Positions 1 to 8,005 of a stretch of 39,159 bases of DNA are shown here, in pieces (position 1 is the first letter of the stretch; every line of letters begins with the position of its first letter). The notes under the pieces were generated by a model. It made no database searches and was not told the DNA's origin. It worked only from the letters and a program-made list of their open reading frames with translations. Made by a program: the position numbers and the translations under genes. The stretch comes from a virus: positions 1-39,159 of IMG/VR virus record IMGVR_UViG_3300042356_000422. One strand, written 5' to 3'.

Positions 1-523
1 TCCAGTTTATTAGCTTCCATATGTTTTTCAAATAGCTTTTTTTATCAGCCTGATAGTCTAAAGCCCAAGCGTGTTCCCACCAATCTACTAACAGCACAAT
101 ATCATTTCTAATTTCGTGATTCGCAATGGTTTTGATCTTGCCATCTCGAGCTAGGTATGCCCACCCGCTGCCTTGTATTGTCATAGCAGTTTTTTCAAAT
201 TCTTCTTTGAAACGATCAAATGTATCAAAATGTTTTTCTATAAACTGTAAAATAGCATCATAGGGTCTATTGGCACCTTCTGGTTTTTGTAATTGACCAA
301 AATAGATATTGTGTAAAAACGCACCAGCTTCGTTGAAATCGTCATCACCCTCGCCCTTGTTGTATCGATCAACATAGGCTTTATATAGTGTACCGTAGTG
401 ATAATCTATAGTTTCTTTGGATTTTATTGGCGCCAACTCATCGGGGTCGTAGGGCAGTGTCAACTGTATGAGTTTGTCTTTTTTGCCTTCGATTATAAAC
501 TTTTGAATGAATTTAAATTCCAT
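1..523 (-). CDS. sod: Fe/Mn superoxide dismutase (3' end cut by window)
   Basis: Superoxide dismutase, converting superoxide to O2 and H2O2. About 174 residues are visible and the C-terminus runs off the window. All four metal ligands of the Fe/Mn family can be placed: His42 in DYHYG, His71 in FLHNIYF, and Asp147 and His151 in DWWEHAW. The gateway Tyr is kept (KAYV), but the usual KHH after the first ligand is TLY. GSGW and the KNIWKLINW end are also typical. The ATG at 523 follows TAAATA-N5 with no Shine-Dalgarno sequence. The gene is divergent from the next one. Fe, Mn or cambialistic type cannot be told. A role in limiting oxidative damage during infection is inferred. Confidence 0.93.
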   Translation of the reverse strand, partial: MEFKFIQKFIIEGKKDKLIQLTLPYDPDELAPIKSKETIDYHYGTLYKAYVDRYNKGEGDDDFNEAGAFLHNIYFGQLQKPEGANRPYDAILQFIEKHFDTFDRFKEEFEKTAMTIQGSGWAYLARDGKIKTIANHEIRNDIVLLVDWWEHAWALDYQADKKSYLKNIWKLINW

Positions 524-528
524 ATATG

Positions 529-534
529 TATTTA
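529..534 (-). promoter_or_regulatory. T4-late-like TAAATA box, 5 nt before sod ATG
   Basis: TAAATA on the minus strand, then CATAT, then ATG. In T4 late promoters the TATAAATA box sits at about -13 to -6, which would put the transcript start on the A of the start codon. Confidence 0.55.
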
Positions 535-538
535 CCGC

Positions 539-544
539 TAAATA
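539..544 (+). promoter_or_regulatory. TAAATA box upstream of the KPA-rich gene
   Basis: TAAATA on the plus strand, 20 nt before the ATG at 565. The leader holds an AAGGAG Shine-Dalgarno sequence. It is paired back to back with the sod box, forming a compact divergent late-type promoter region. Confidence 0.5.
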
Positions 545-564
545 AATTCCTAAGGAGATTTAGT

Positions 565-885
565 ATGATCGATTTATTAAAGAAACTATTTGGCGCCAAG
601 CCAGCAGAACAAACTGCGGAAGCCCCATATAAAGCTGAGGCAGCACCTGCGCCTGTAGTTGAGGCAGTGGTTGTTGAGGCAGCACCTGCGCCTGTAGTTG
701 AAGCAGTGGTTGTTGAGGCAGAAGCAGTTGTTCCAGCGGCTGTGGTTGAACAAGCACCTGCTAAAAAGCCTGCACCTAAAAAGCCACAGGTTGCCAAAAA
801 GCCTGTTGCTCCAAAGACTGCAACGTCAAAAGCACCACCTAAGCCAAAAGCACCACTTAAGCCAAAAGTAAAGCCGGCTGCTTAA
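565..885 (+). CDS. Lys/Pro/Ala-rich low-complexity protein
   Basis: A 106-residue protein. The start at 565 is chosen because AAGGAG lies 8 nt upstream; an earlier in-frame ATG at 526 lies before the TAAATA box. Residues 1-10 (MIDLLKKLFG) look amphipathic. The middle is Ala/Val/Glu/Pro with a tandem 39-bp repeat, and the last 45 residues are Lys/Pro/Ala-rich, like the tail of linker histones or TonB-type spacers. The 3' end overlaps the convergent uvsE gene by 29 bp. Function unknown; nucleic-acid binding through the basic tail is only inferred. Confidence 0.7.
   Translation: MIDLLKKLFGAKPAEQTAEAPYKAEAAPAPVVEAVVVEAAPAPVVEAVVVEAEAVVPAAVVEQAPAKKPAPKKPQVAKKPVAPKTATSKAPPKPKAPLKPKVKPAA
637..714 (+). 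repeat. Tandem 39-bp coding repeat (2 copies)
   Basis: Two nearly identical adjacent 39-bp units (637-675 and 676-714), each encoding an Ala-Pro-Val-Val-Glu-rich block. This is a likely site of copy-number change by slippage. Confidence 0.8.
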
Positions 886-1891
886 GACTTTGTTCATAGA
901 GTGCAAAGCTGGATAGATTCTTAGCCTTGCTTTCGCACATGATGTCAAACGAGTCTCGAAAGCTCAGTGCCCATTCATTTACTGCTGTATTCCAGTAAAA
1001 TTCTGAATGTGCTCTGAGCTTTTGTTTTTTGTAGCCCTGCTCTAAGAGGGTCGAAAGATTGGGACGGATATGTCCGGGATGGTCAATAAGACAGTCTTCC
1101 CGTGAAACACTATAATGTAAAACAGGGCGAACGCCACGCCAGCTATCAATAATCCGCTTAACACGGTCGTCAGTTGCTTCAATATATTCTCCAGAGTTAA
1201 TCCAATGATGATGTATGTCCATGACCAGGGCACAGTCCTTGACCAACTCAATGCTAGAGTCAATGCCCCAGGTCATTTCGTCATTCTCAATGGTAAGACA
1301 GTTACGGGCTTCGGGTGTCATTTTGCTTAGAGCATCACGAACACCTTGTGGACCTTGCTTACCCGAGATATGCACATTGATCTTAAAGTCTTGAAACGTC
1401 TTGCCATAGCCCATCCAGCGAGCCATGTCCACATGATACTCAAACTCTTCGATACTTCGTTCTACAATACCAGGGTTGATAGATGCCAACACGCAAAACT
1501 GACCAGGGTGGAAAGACAGGCGAACACCGTTCTGGCGAGCCAAATCTCCCACTGTTCTAAATGCTGTTTCTGCATAGGCTCTAACATCGGGCTGCCGCCA
1601 AAACCACTTCCAACTAGGCTCAGTGTATACAGGCAGTATATCGCTGCTGAGTCGTACCATTCTAAGATCTTCATCTAGTGTTCCTACCCTGGCCACCAAC
1701 TTGGTGCAGGCATCAATATTTCGTTTCATCAAGTCCCAAAGTCGCTGTTCTGCTTCTTGGGGATGTTCACGCAACCACCTAACTGTAGTAGCACCAGTAT
1801 TTAAGTCACGGTCTTTGGCATTGATCTTCATGCCGTTGACTTCTTCAGGATCATTGATCCATTTGCAGGCAAAGCCTATGCGTTTAATCAT
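857..1891 (-). CDS. uvsE: UV damage endonuclease (UVDE family)
   Basis: TIM-barrel endonuclease that nicks DNA 5' of UV photoproducts. Family motifs are visible: MIKRIGFACKW at the N-terminus, SFHPGQFCVLAS, NVHISGKQG, CLTIENDE and VMDIHHHWI. These supply the His, Glu and Asp metal ligands. The start at 1891 is preferred because family members begin with a short Met-x-x-x-Gly strand; an ATG four codons earlier (1903) overlaps the upstream stop and is also possible. About 344 residues, normal for the family. Its 3' end overlaps the KPA-rich gene on the other strand. Repair of sunlight damage to phage or host DNA is the likely role. Confidence 0.93.
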   Translation of the reverse strand: MIKRIGFACKWINDPEEVNGMKINAKDRDLNTGATTVRWLREHPQEAEQRLWDLMKRNIDACTKLVARVGTLDEDLRMVRLSSDILPVYTEPSWKWFWRQPDVRAYAETAFRTVGDLARQNGVRLSFHPGQFCVLASINPGIVERSIEEFEYHVDMARWMGYGKTFQDFKINVHISGKQGPQGVRDALSKMTPEARNCLTIENDEMTWGIDSSIELVKDCALVMDIHHHWINSGEYIEATDDRVKRIIDSWRGVRPVLHYSVSREDCLIDHPGHIRPNLSTLLEQGYKKQKLRAHSEFYWNTAVNEWALSFRDSFDIMCESKAKNLSSFALYEQSLKQPALLLA

Positions 1892-1902
1892 AGTTTCTTT
1901 CA

Positions 1903-2298
1903 TTAAAAAAAGACAGGTTCAACTGTGGGTTTACTTTGCAGAGCCATCATAATTTCTTGTTGCTCAGTATAGATTATTTCGCAGTCTTCTAATATTGATC
2001 TACGAACATCTGCAGGTAGACTGCACCAAACTTCAACATTATTATAGTTACCTTTTGTTTCGGGAGGTATGCATTCATCTATCCAACCAGACAGAGCCTT
2101 AAATGCTTCGACAGTGTTGCCAGGATGACTGCTACGTATAGCACGGTGAAAGTCATTGGCTAGCACCGCGGTAAAACATCCGCCCGGACTAAACCCATGA
2201 ACAAGATAATTGTACATTGGCTCGGCAAACTCTTTAGGTACATTCCAGCGGTTAAAAGTTTCTAGGATACGATTACGACTGTACTGTGTTAGTTTCAT
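1903..2298 (-). CDS. Conserved phage protein of unknown function
   Basis: A 131-residue soluble protein. It resembles a hypothetical family I recall from aquatic phages, with the block YNYLVHGFSPGGCFTAVLAN followed by a Trp-containing second half. No catalytic motif is recognised. It overlaps the end of the upstream DUF2693-like gene by 26 bp and the uvsE start region, so it is probably co-transcribed with both. Confidence 0.75.
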   Translation of the reverse strand: MKLTQYSRNRILETFNRWNVPKEFAEPMYNYLVHGFSPGGCFTAVLANDFHRAIRSSHPGNTVEAFKALSGWIDECIPPETKGNYNNVEVWCSLPADVRRSILEDCEIIYTEQQEIMMALQSKPTVEPVFF

Positions 2299-2575
2299 CT
2301 TTTACTTTCGCTGAGATCACATTGGCGATACGGAAGGATCGCCATTCCTTTTTATCTAAACACCAAACACTCATAACATTAGGATTTTCTTTTTTAACTT
2401 TGGGAAAGTCAACGGGATTGTCTGTGTTACTAATATGGGGAGTAGGAGCAGGAATGAGCTCTGCCTTGAGTGTACAGGGCATAGCTCGAGTCTCGCCGTT
2501 GACTTTGGTAAATTCAACAACACACTCGTTTTCAAGAAGCAGAGTGCGTAATGCTTCGGGGGTAATAGTAGTCAT
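2273..2575 (-). CDS. DUF2693-like SH3-barrel protein
   Basis: Start placed at 2575 (MTTITPEALRTLLL). A perfect -10 box ends 6 nt upstream, and the longer reading frame to 2593 would run back through this promoter. The pattern ECVVEFTKVNGETRAMPCTL and the late WCLDKKEWRSFRIANV resemble the small phage family DUF2693, predicted to form an SH3-like barrel. Function unknown; a regulatory or nucleic-acid-binding role is only a guess. About 100 residues. First gene of the uvsE transcription unit. Confidence 0.72.
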   Translation of the reverse strand: MTTITPEALRTLLLENECVVEFTKVNGETRAMPCTLKAELIPAPTPHISNTDNPVDFPKVKKENPNVMSVWCLDKKEWRSFRIANVISAKVKDETNTVQS

Positions 2576-2581
2576 GCTATT

Positions 2582-2610
2582 ATTATAGCACAATCACCGC
2601 CAGTTGTCAA
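2582..2610 (-). promoter_or_regulatory. Perfect sigma70 promoter abutting a start codon
   Basis: TTGACA (2610-2605), 17-nt spacer, TATAAT (2587-2582). The ATG at 2575 begins after exactly 6 nt, where the transcript start is expected. The -35 box lies inside the end of the glycosyltransferase gene. Confidence 0.85.
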
Positions 2611-3409
2611 CTACATACGGATCTAAAACATCGTGAGGATTTGGATCTCCGTGAAATACACAAACACTGCAATTGATTGGAATTTTTGGATTGATCACTG
2701 ACTTGAAGTTTCGTTTACCGTCCTTCAACACCAGTTCTTCGCGACTGCGAATTTCCCATTTGTAACTTTGAATCCATTCTATGGGCCAAAACTTTATACG
2801 ATCCTTGCTGGTTTTCCATATCCAATCTTGATCACCTTGCAGTTTTTGTGCTTCGTTTGGGTTATTATTAAATTCTTGATAGATATGAGTTTGTGATCCG
2901 TGTATCCAACTCATAACTGAACTATTGAGATAGGTCCACGAAGCATGAAATTTTCTATTAAAATCTTTGATACCCAAGAAACTATGTCCGTGACCGATTG
3001 CAAGACTATCAATATTGGCGTGTATTATCACGTCAAGATCAAAATATAATATTCTTCCTTGTATTGGCAGCCCAGGATCAAACATATGTACCTTGTGCCA
3101 CCATATTTTTTTATAATTTTTCATAGGTTGCACAATACTTCGAACACCAGGTATGGAGTGTTGATCATCAGTGATGCAGACAAATTCATAAGGTACCGTA
3201 AGATGGCGGGATACCATGTTCCGAAGTCGTTCGATATATTCACGCCCGTACTTAGTACCAAATTTTACACACAGAACAGTTACTTTTTCAGGATTAGCAT
3301 CACCGACACCAATTTCTTTTTGCAGATGTTGAGACTCTTTTTCAAATCTTCTAATAGCCTTGAGTCGCTTTCGTTCTTGTTTAGTTTGAGGAGGATTTAA
3401 CAATTCCAT
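2594..3409 (-). CDS. Glycosyltransferase-like protein (nucleotide-sugar fold, DLD motif)
   Basis: A 271-residue protein. After a basic N-terminal segment (about 1-40) comes a Rossmann-like domain starting VTVLCVKFG. It has [15 protein letters not shown] near the middle, matching the DxD metal and nucleotide-sugar site of GT-A enzymes such as GT8. Later QGDQDW also fits that fold. Donor and acceptor are unknown. The start overlaps the end of kdsA by 29 bp, suggesting translational coupling and perhaps a shared role in surface sugar modification. Confidence 0.72.
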   Translation of the reverse strand: MELLNPPQTKQERKRLKAIRRFEKESQHLQKEIGVGDANPEKVTVLCVKFGTKYGREYIERLRNMVSRHLTVPYEFVCITDDQHSIPGVRSIVQPMKNYKKIWWHKVHMFDPGLPIQGRILYFDLDVIIHANIDSLAIGHGHSFLGIKDFNRKFHASWTYLNSSVMSWIHGSQTHIYQEFNNNPNEAQKLQGDQDWIWKTSKDRIKFWPIEWIQSYKWEIRSREELVLKDGKRNFKSVINPKIPINCSVCVFHGDPNPHDVLDPYVVDNWR

Positions 3410-4214
3410 CTATTTTTATAAGACTTTCTAACACGTTTTTAAGATTAGACAACATTATCATATTGGGACCATCGCTAGGGGCATTGTCTGGATCTTCATG
3501 ACATTCCATAAACACTGCACTTACGCATCCGGTGGCCACTGCTGCCCTCGCGAGGTACGGGACCATAGTACGATCCCCTCCGGAGACTGAGCCCAATCCC
3601 CCTGGTTGCTGAACACTATGTGTGGCATCAAAGACCACTGGATACCCGGTGCTTGCCATAATGGGTAGACTACGCATATCAACAACAAGATTATTATATC
3701 CATGAGTGTATCCTCTTTCGCATAACATGATGCGGTCATTGCCAGTTGAAGCAATCTTTGTCGCAACGTTCTTCATATCGTGAGGTGCAAGGAACTGCCC
3801 CTTCTTGACATTGATGGCACAGCCTGTAGCACCTGCTGCCAACAATAGGTCAGTCTGTCTACAGAGAAATGCTGGGATCTGTAGTACATCAATGCCAGCT
3901 GTAGCACACAGTTCTGCCTGATAGCTTTCGTGAATGTCAGTTAAAACTGGCACTCCTAACTGATGTTTAACGGTATTGAGAATTTTTAAACCTTCGTCAA
4001 TTCCAATACCTCGTTGAGTTGATATGCTAGATCGATTGGCTTTGTCAAAGCTGCTTTTATAGATAAATTTAATTCCTAAACTATCGCAGGTTTCTTTTAT
4101 GCTATGTGCAGTTTCGAGTGTATGGTCTAGACTTTCAATTTGACAAGGCCCGGCAATCAATACCAACGGCTCGTTGTTTCCTAATTTTATATTATGAATG
4201 TTAAATGTACGCAT
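3381..4214 (-). CDS. kdsA: 3-deoxy-8-phosphooctulonate synthase (KDO8P synthase)
   Basis: Condenses phosphoenolpyruvate with arabinose-5-phosphate to KDO-8-phosphate. Motifs in order: [62 protein letters not shown] and [15 protein letters not shown]. The Cys in AGPC, the His in ATHS, and the Glu and Asp of the last motif indicate the metal-dependent class; E. coli KdsA has Asn in place of this Cys. 277 residues from the ATG at 4214; a TTG further upstream would overlap the TAAATA box and is rejected. Partner of the kdsB gene at 9747. Confidence 0.95.
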   Translation of the reverse strand: MRTFNIHNIKLGNNEPLVLIAGPCQIESLDHTLETAHSIKETCDSLGIKFIYKSSFDKANRSSISTQRGIGIDEGLKILNTVKHQLGVPVLTDIHESYQAELCATAGIDVLQIPAFLCRQTDLLLAAGATGCAINVKKGQFLAPHDMKNVATKIASTGNDRIMLCERGYTHGYNNLVVDMRSLPIMASTGYPVVFDATHSVQQPGGLGSVSGGDRTMVPYLARAAVATGCVSAVFMECHEDPDNAPSDGPNMIMLSNLKNVLESLIKIDGIVKSSSN

Positions 4215-4219
4215 ATAAT

Positions 4220-4225
4220 TATTTA
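4220..4225 (-). promoter_or_regulatory. TAAATA box, 5 nt before kdsA ATG
   Basis: TAAATA-ATTAT-ATG with no Shine-Dalgarno sequence. The TAA is also the stop codon of the upstream membrane-protein gene, so part of the match has a coding reason. Confidence 0.45.
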
Positions 4226-4414
4226 CCAATGTCTAATGGTGTTGGCAATAATAAACAGACAGGTTATAACATGAATAATTACCCAGAATGTTTTAAAGAA
4301 TAGAGCAATTCGAGCTTCGCGTAGAGAAAGGATGGGCACATCTGGTCTATCCTCATCTGTTTGACCCATTAGGTGCCCGGTCGCCCGGGCCCATATACGT
4401 TCAAGCGAGTTCAC
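4223..4414 (-). CDS. Small single-span membrane protein
   Basis: A 63-residue protein with a GTG start that overlaps the stop of the upstream queD-like gene. The N-terminal half is polar ([14 protein letters not shown], then acidic). The C-terminal half has one predicted membrane helix, about residues 38-58 ([20 protein letters not shown]). It resembles a small hypothetical I recall from T4-type marine phages. Function unknown. Confidence 0.7.
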   Translation of the reverse strand: MNSLERIWARATGHLMGQTDEDRPDVPILSLREARIALFFKTFWVIIHVITCLFIIANTIRHW

Positions 4415-4917
4415 GCAAACAGATCCTCATTCCATTCTCGATGACCTTCACGGAAAGCCATATTGCTCTGTGTCTCACGTACTTCTACACGATAACACCA
4501 AAGCCTAGCTGCTTCACCAGGACCCCACATTTCTGGAATGTAAACACCATTCACGTATTTGTAAAGCATGTCGCTTAGTGCTTCACAGCCTAGTGCCGGC
4601 AGGATAACAATCTTAGCCATATTCTTTTCTTGCAACATTTTAAATGTAGCAAGACATGGATCGTCTTGTGCAACAATTAGTGTATGATCAAATTGATCTT
4701 CCAGTGTCTTTTTAAGTTCTTTCAAACCACCATAGTCAGCCGCCCAATTGCGGACGTCTAGGTCGTTGGTGCCAAAGTAAAATTTCATGCTAAATGAATA
4801 GCCGTGAATTAGATTACAGTGACTATCACTTCTCCATTGCCTGTAAGCACAGGGAAATGCATCGTGATATTCTTTTGTCGAAGTGTACTTATAAAGTACG
4901 GGTTGTAGATTTGCCAT
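4411..4917 (-). CDS. QueD-like / 6-pyruvoyl-tetrahydropterin synthase family protein
   Basis: A 168-residue T-fold protein. Family features: SHCNLIHGYSF (Zn-site region), DYGGLKELKKTLEDQFDHTL and VEVRETQSNMAF. In classical PTPS/QueD the zinc ligands are His in the AAH and HGH motifs; here they read CAYRQW and HGY, so two of the three expected His are Tyr. HGY is, as I recall, typical of a proteobacterial subfamily, but the AY change is not. It may be a divergent enzyme or use another substrate. AAGGAG lies 8 nt before the ATG. A 7-deazaguanine role is possible but unproven, as no other queuosine gene is present. Confidence 0.75.
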   Translation of the reverse strand: MANLQPVLYKYTSTKEYHDAFPCAYRQWRSDSHCNLIHGYSFSMKFYFGTNDLDVRNWAADYGGLKELKKTLEDQFDHTLIVAQDDPCLATFKMLQEKNMAKIVILPALGCEALSDMLYKYVNGVYIPEMWGPGEAARLWCYRVEVRETQSNMAFREGHREWNEDLFA

Positions 4918-5004
4918 CTCTAGTCTCCTTTGTAAGGTAGCAAGTTTGACGACATGCAGAGTTTATAAAGCGGGATGAATGACGTAGAAAGTCCGCTAAG
5001 TTTT

Positions 5005-5033
5005 AGTATACAGTCTATTTAACTGTTTTGCAA
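5005..5033 (-). promoter_or_regulatory. Sigma70-type promoter for the QueD-like gene
   Basis: TTGCAA (5033-5028), 17-nt spacer, TATACT (5010-5005). The leader of about 80 nt contains a TAGCGG...CCGCT hairpin and then AAGGAG. No preQ1 riboswitch consensus was found in it. Confidence 0.6.
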
Positions 5034-5654
5034 CTGATTCTTAAAATTATCTATGCTAAGAAACCCAACATTAGATTTTTTCCATTCTGGTGGCATCAGC
5101 CATTTGTCATGATTCACAATATTATATTCTATAGTAGGAAACAATTTGAATACTTTGGCTGCTTGCCAAATCCAATAGCTAGGATCAACTGAGTGTGATC
5201 CTCCGGAAGAATAATTTTTTGTGTTTTTATAAAGATTGTTTACTAACGTATCGTTACCGTATAAATCAAAACCCAATAGATAAACTTTTTTAATGTCTGG
5301 CAACTGAGAAGCAACCAGTAATGCATAAGTTCCACTACCCCAATTTCTTGGTTGATCAATTCTATTGTGTTCTTGATTGGGAATATCAGGTAATAGAATT
5401 ATATTTTTGTGCTTTTGCACCTTGCGAAACCATTGATATGCGTGTTCTCGAACATATATAAATGTTGAAGCTGTGTTTGGATTTTCTACTGCTTCTCTTA
5501 CCATACGTTCATCACAGCAAATAAGGTGATTGACCACAGCGTCTCGATGTATGGCGTTACAGCCTACCAATAATATATTACCTAATAAATTTTGTATATT
5601 AATAGAACCACGACTTTCGCCATTGCCCATTACCAGTACAGAATTAGGTATCAT
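5019..5654 (-). CDS. GNG-SR motif Rossmann protein (DUF115/MptE-like)
   Basis: A 211-residue protein beginning SVLVMGNGESRGSINIQNL, then LVGCNAIHRDAVVNHLICCD. This matches a phage and bacterial group sharing a GNGxSR nucleotide-binding start, related to DUF115/MptE-like or sialyltransferase-like folds. The middle GSGTYALLVASQL and VYLLGFDLYG support the fold. Substrate unknown. The start overlaps the stop of the tail-fibre-like gene (ATGA). A role in sugar or fibre modification is inferred only from neighbours. Confidence 0.6.
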   Translation of the reverse strand: MIPNSVLVMGNGESRGSINIQNLLGNILLVGCNAIHRDAVVNHLICCDERMVREAVENPNTASTFIYVREHAYQWFRKVQKHKNIILLPDIPNQEHNRIDQPRNWGSGTYALLVASQLPDIKKVYLLGFDLYGNDTLVNNLYKNTKNYSSGGSHSVDPSYWIWQAAKVFKLFPTIEYNIVNHDKWLMPPEWKKSNVGFLSIDNFKNQLQNS

Positions 5655-6529
5655 CTATCTCTTTCTTTGATTTCTCCGAATGGTAACCAAGTTCCTGGCA
5701 CACCGGATTTTGCACAGACCCAACCTATATACTTTTTAATTTCTGGTTCTGAATTCCAAACTATGTCACCTCGAGTGTATGCACCATAGTCCGGGGGTGT
5801 GCTTGCATATGACTGCATATGTCCGTTAAATCTTACTGATCCGTTTACGTGTAAATCGACCGCTGGATCGGGATTCTTGACTCCAATACTTAATTTTCCA
5901 TGAATTGACACTTGAATAGGGGGTTGTTCAGTGTTGCCTAGTTGTATATTTCCATTAGGTGATACGCTTATTCTAGTTGTATTATCGGTGATAATGTCAA
6001 AAGGAGTACTGGCATGTGTTCCTACCATTCCTCGTGTTTGATCTTTAGTTCCAAGCATAACCTCAATGCCGTCTTCTGCTACAGATAATCCTGCATTTGG
6101 AGTGTCCGTACCTAGTCCCAGTCTATTATTTTCTTTATTGTAATAGATGTATTGATCGATTACTATTGATCCGTCTACGATCAATCCTCGAAGTCTTCCT
6201 AGTTCACGTAGATTGCTCTTTGTTACAGATGTGCCTAGTTCCGTAGAAGAAAGAATAGGCACTCCGCCAATGATCAATGTGCGATCTTTGAATAGTTCAA
6301 TGTGCTCAGATGAGAAAAATCTATCCGGCTTTTCATTGTACACAAATTGTTTTACATTACCTTCACCGAACCAAAGGATGCCCTTGCCGTTATTTGTGCT
6401 ACCGTCTTTGGCACGAAATTCTACAAATTGTGTAATTTCCTGAGCAACAGGTCGATGTGCCTGTTCCAACAGTGCTTTAAAAGCATCGTTGAATTCAGTA
6501 AGAGTTTGATCGATATTGGTATTATTCAT
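5651..6529 (-). CDS. Tail-fibre/tailspike-like structural protein
   Basis: A 292-residue protein, start at 6529 directly after a TAAATA-N5 signal. It contains repeat-like segments common in fibres (NRLGLGTDTPNAGLSVAEDG; IQLGNTEQPP; LSIGVKNPDPAVDLHVNGS). The end has a WNSEPEIKKYIGWVCAKSG block followed by PGTWLPFGEI, a motif seen in head-binding or attachment domains of phage fibres. Likely a virion component for host attachment. A late-type box fits a structural gene. Exact place in the virion is unknown. Confidence 0.75.
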   Translation of the reverse strand: MNNTNIDQTLTEFNDAFKALLEQAHRPVAQEITQFVEFRAKDGSTNNGKGILWFGEGNVKQFVYNEKPDRFFSSEHIELFKDRTLIIGGVPILSSTELGTSVTKSNLRELGRLRGLIVDGSIVIDQYIYYNKENNRLGLGTDTPNAGLSVAEDGIEVMLGTKDQTRGMVGTHASTPFDIITDNTTRISVSPNGNIQLGNTEQPPIQVSIHGKLSIGVKNPDPAVDLHVNGSVRFNGHMQSYASTPPDYGAYTRGDIVWNSEPEIKKYIGWVCAKSGVPGTWLPFGEIKERDR

Positions 6530-6534
6530 ATCAG

Positions 6535-6540
6535 TATTTA
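6535..6540 (-). promoter_or_regulatory. TAAATA box, 5 nt before the fibre-like gene
   Basis: GATAAATA-CTGAT-ATG, no Shine-Dalgarno sequence; the 5-nt spacing also precedes sod, kdsA and others. Confidence 0.6.
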
Positions 6541-6559
6541 TCAAACTCTCACTGAAATA

Positions 6560-7732
6560 TTATGCAATCTTTAACAGCATAATATCTTCGTTGATTCGAC
6601 CGTTCATCTTGGTATCTACTGCATTAATCTCTTCAAGAAACTTGCGAAGAACCACTTTGCCAGCCTCTTTAAAGGCCTTGATTTGTTCTGCAGGCTTACG
6701 CAAAGTTTTTTGCACACTTTTTATTTCGTTGAAGCCTGTAATAGTGGTGCCTTTGATACCAAGTTCCTGGAACTCAGCAGCCACATACTTGCCAAGTTTG
6801 CGTGTTTTACTGTTAAAAATCCATAATTCCTGAGCACCAATAATGTCTGCTGGATTAATACTAACCAGTTTGAGAGGCTCGTCGCTCTTCTTGTACTTGA
6901 GTTTGGCAATGATCTTGTCTTTGCTGACAACCTTTTTAGCACGGGGCTTCTTGTTAACCTTGGCCTCTTGCATTAGCATATTGCAGGCACTTTCAATTTC
7001 TTGTAAAAATGCAATAAAGGATTTAATCTGTTTCTTGCTACGGTGACTGTAGCCTTCTTTCAACTGCTCGTCAGCTTTGCCACTGGCGAGCTCAAGTAGC
7101 TCTGTAAGGTCACGAGCATAAAAGTCACGAATGATCCGAGCGTGAGCTGCCTTGGCCTGTTTTGCCTTGAGCAAGTTCAGCATTTTAAATGCCTTTGGAT
7201 CAAATGTTTCGGGATCAGTTTGAAACGCTTCGATGGCTGCTTCAATTTCCTCAGTCATTCCCAAAGACACTTCACGAAGCCGTTCTTGGATGCTAGGAAC
7301 ATATACATCTTTTTTAACCTCAATGCCGCTATCGCTGTCATCAACATCGTCCCGTCCCTGCTCAATAACTTCGTTGATACGAGCCCGCAACCAAACGGCA
7401 GTGTCTCTACCTTCATTGAACTCGTCACGAACACTAGGCATACCTTTGAGTAGACAGGCTGCAACTGCACCCATTGTCATGCCGCAACGATTGTCTTTGG
7501 TTTTCTTAAATGCAGAAATATCTTCTTTGGTACAGCCCTGACGACCCATCCAATCTATCACTTTGGGTTTGAGTTCCTTGGCAGAACTTTCTAAACGATA
7601 CCAGGCCATGGCAGAATGAAACTGGCGTAAGAATTGATTGGTATCCCAGGTTTCGTGTCCTTCCCATTTTGGGCTAAAGTCACGACCCTTCTTTGCACGA
7701 ACTTCTGCCAAATGTTTTGCGTTAGTAGCCAT
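6560..7732 (-). CDS. Conserved phage protein, about 390 aa, function unknown
   Basis: Start set at 7732 (MATNAKHLAEVRAKKG), which has GGAG 7 nt upstream; a GTG two codons earlier is less likely. Charged and largely helical by composition. N-terminal half: WEGHETWDTNQFLRQFHSAM. The middle has a long Lys-rich helix (SKKQIKSFIAFLQEIESACN). No enzyme motif recognised. A strong sigma70 promoter upstream suggests early expression. Confidence 0.75.
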   Translation of the reverse strand: MATNAKHLAEVRAKKGRDFSPKWEGHETWDTNQFLRQFHSAMAWYRLESSAKELKPKVIDWMGRQGCTKEDISAFKKTKDNRCGMTMGAVAACLLKGMPSVRDEFNEGRDTAVWLRARINEVIEQGRDDVDDSDSGIEVKKDVYVPSIQERLREVSLGMTEEIEAAIEAFQTDPETFDPKAFKMLNLLKAKQAKAAHARIIRDFYARDLTELLELASGKADEQLKEGYSHRSKKQIKSFIAFLQEIESACNMLMQEAKVNKKPRAKKVVSKDKIIAKLKYKKSDEPLKLVSINPADIIGAQELWIFNSKTRKLGKYVAAEFQELGIKGTTITGFNEIKSVQKTLRKPAEQIKAFKEAGKVVLRKFLEEINAVDTKMNGRINEDIMLLKIA

Positions 7733-7762
7733 TTTCACTCCAGTGTGTTAAACAATACTTAT

Positions 7763-7791
7763 AGTATAACACCATTTATCAAGATTGTCAA
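7763..7791 (-). promoter_or_regulatory. Sigma70 promoter for the 390-aa gene
   Basis: TTGACA (7791-7786), 17-nt spacer, TATACT (7768-7763). The leader is about 25 nt and has GGAG. The -35 box overlaps the last codons of the upstream 64-aa gene. Confidence 0.85.
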
Positions 7792-7982
7792 CTGTGTTCA
7801 AATCTTTTGACCTTTTCTAACTCGCCATCTTCGTTTTCCAAATACACAATGCTGGCAATATAGCCCAAATTTAATTGAGTCTGAGCAATTTCAAAAGCCT
7901 GCTTACGGCTGTTGGTTGTTTCAATCAACTCTTCTTGGCCGGCATCGTCCTCGGCCCATACTTCATAAAGTTCCCAGTTCAT
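7788..7982 (-). CDS. Small acidic protein, unknown
   Basis: A 64-residue protein (MNWELYEVWAEDDAGQEEL...). AAGGAGACAATAG precedes the ATG, supporting translation. Acidic, with a pattern of strands and one helix (SRKQAFEIAQTQLNLGYIAS). No family recognised. It follows the 190-aa gene by 23 nt and probably shares its transcript. Confidence 0.7.
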   Translation of the reverse strand: MNWELYEVWAEDDAGQEELIETTNSRKQAFEIAQTQLNLGYIASIVYLENEDGELEKVKRFEHS

Positions 7983-8005
7983 TTTGGACTATTGTCTCCT
8001 TTTGG

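Noticed and set aside
4918-5000. preQ1 riboswitch before the QueD-like gene
   Set aside because: The leader lacks the preQ1 aptamer consensus; only a simple hairpin is seen.
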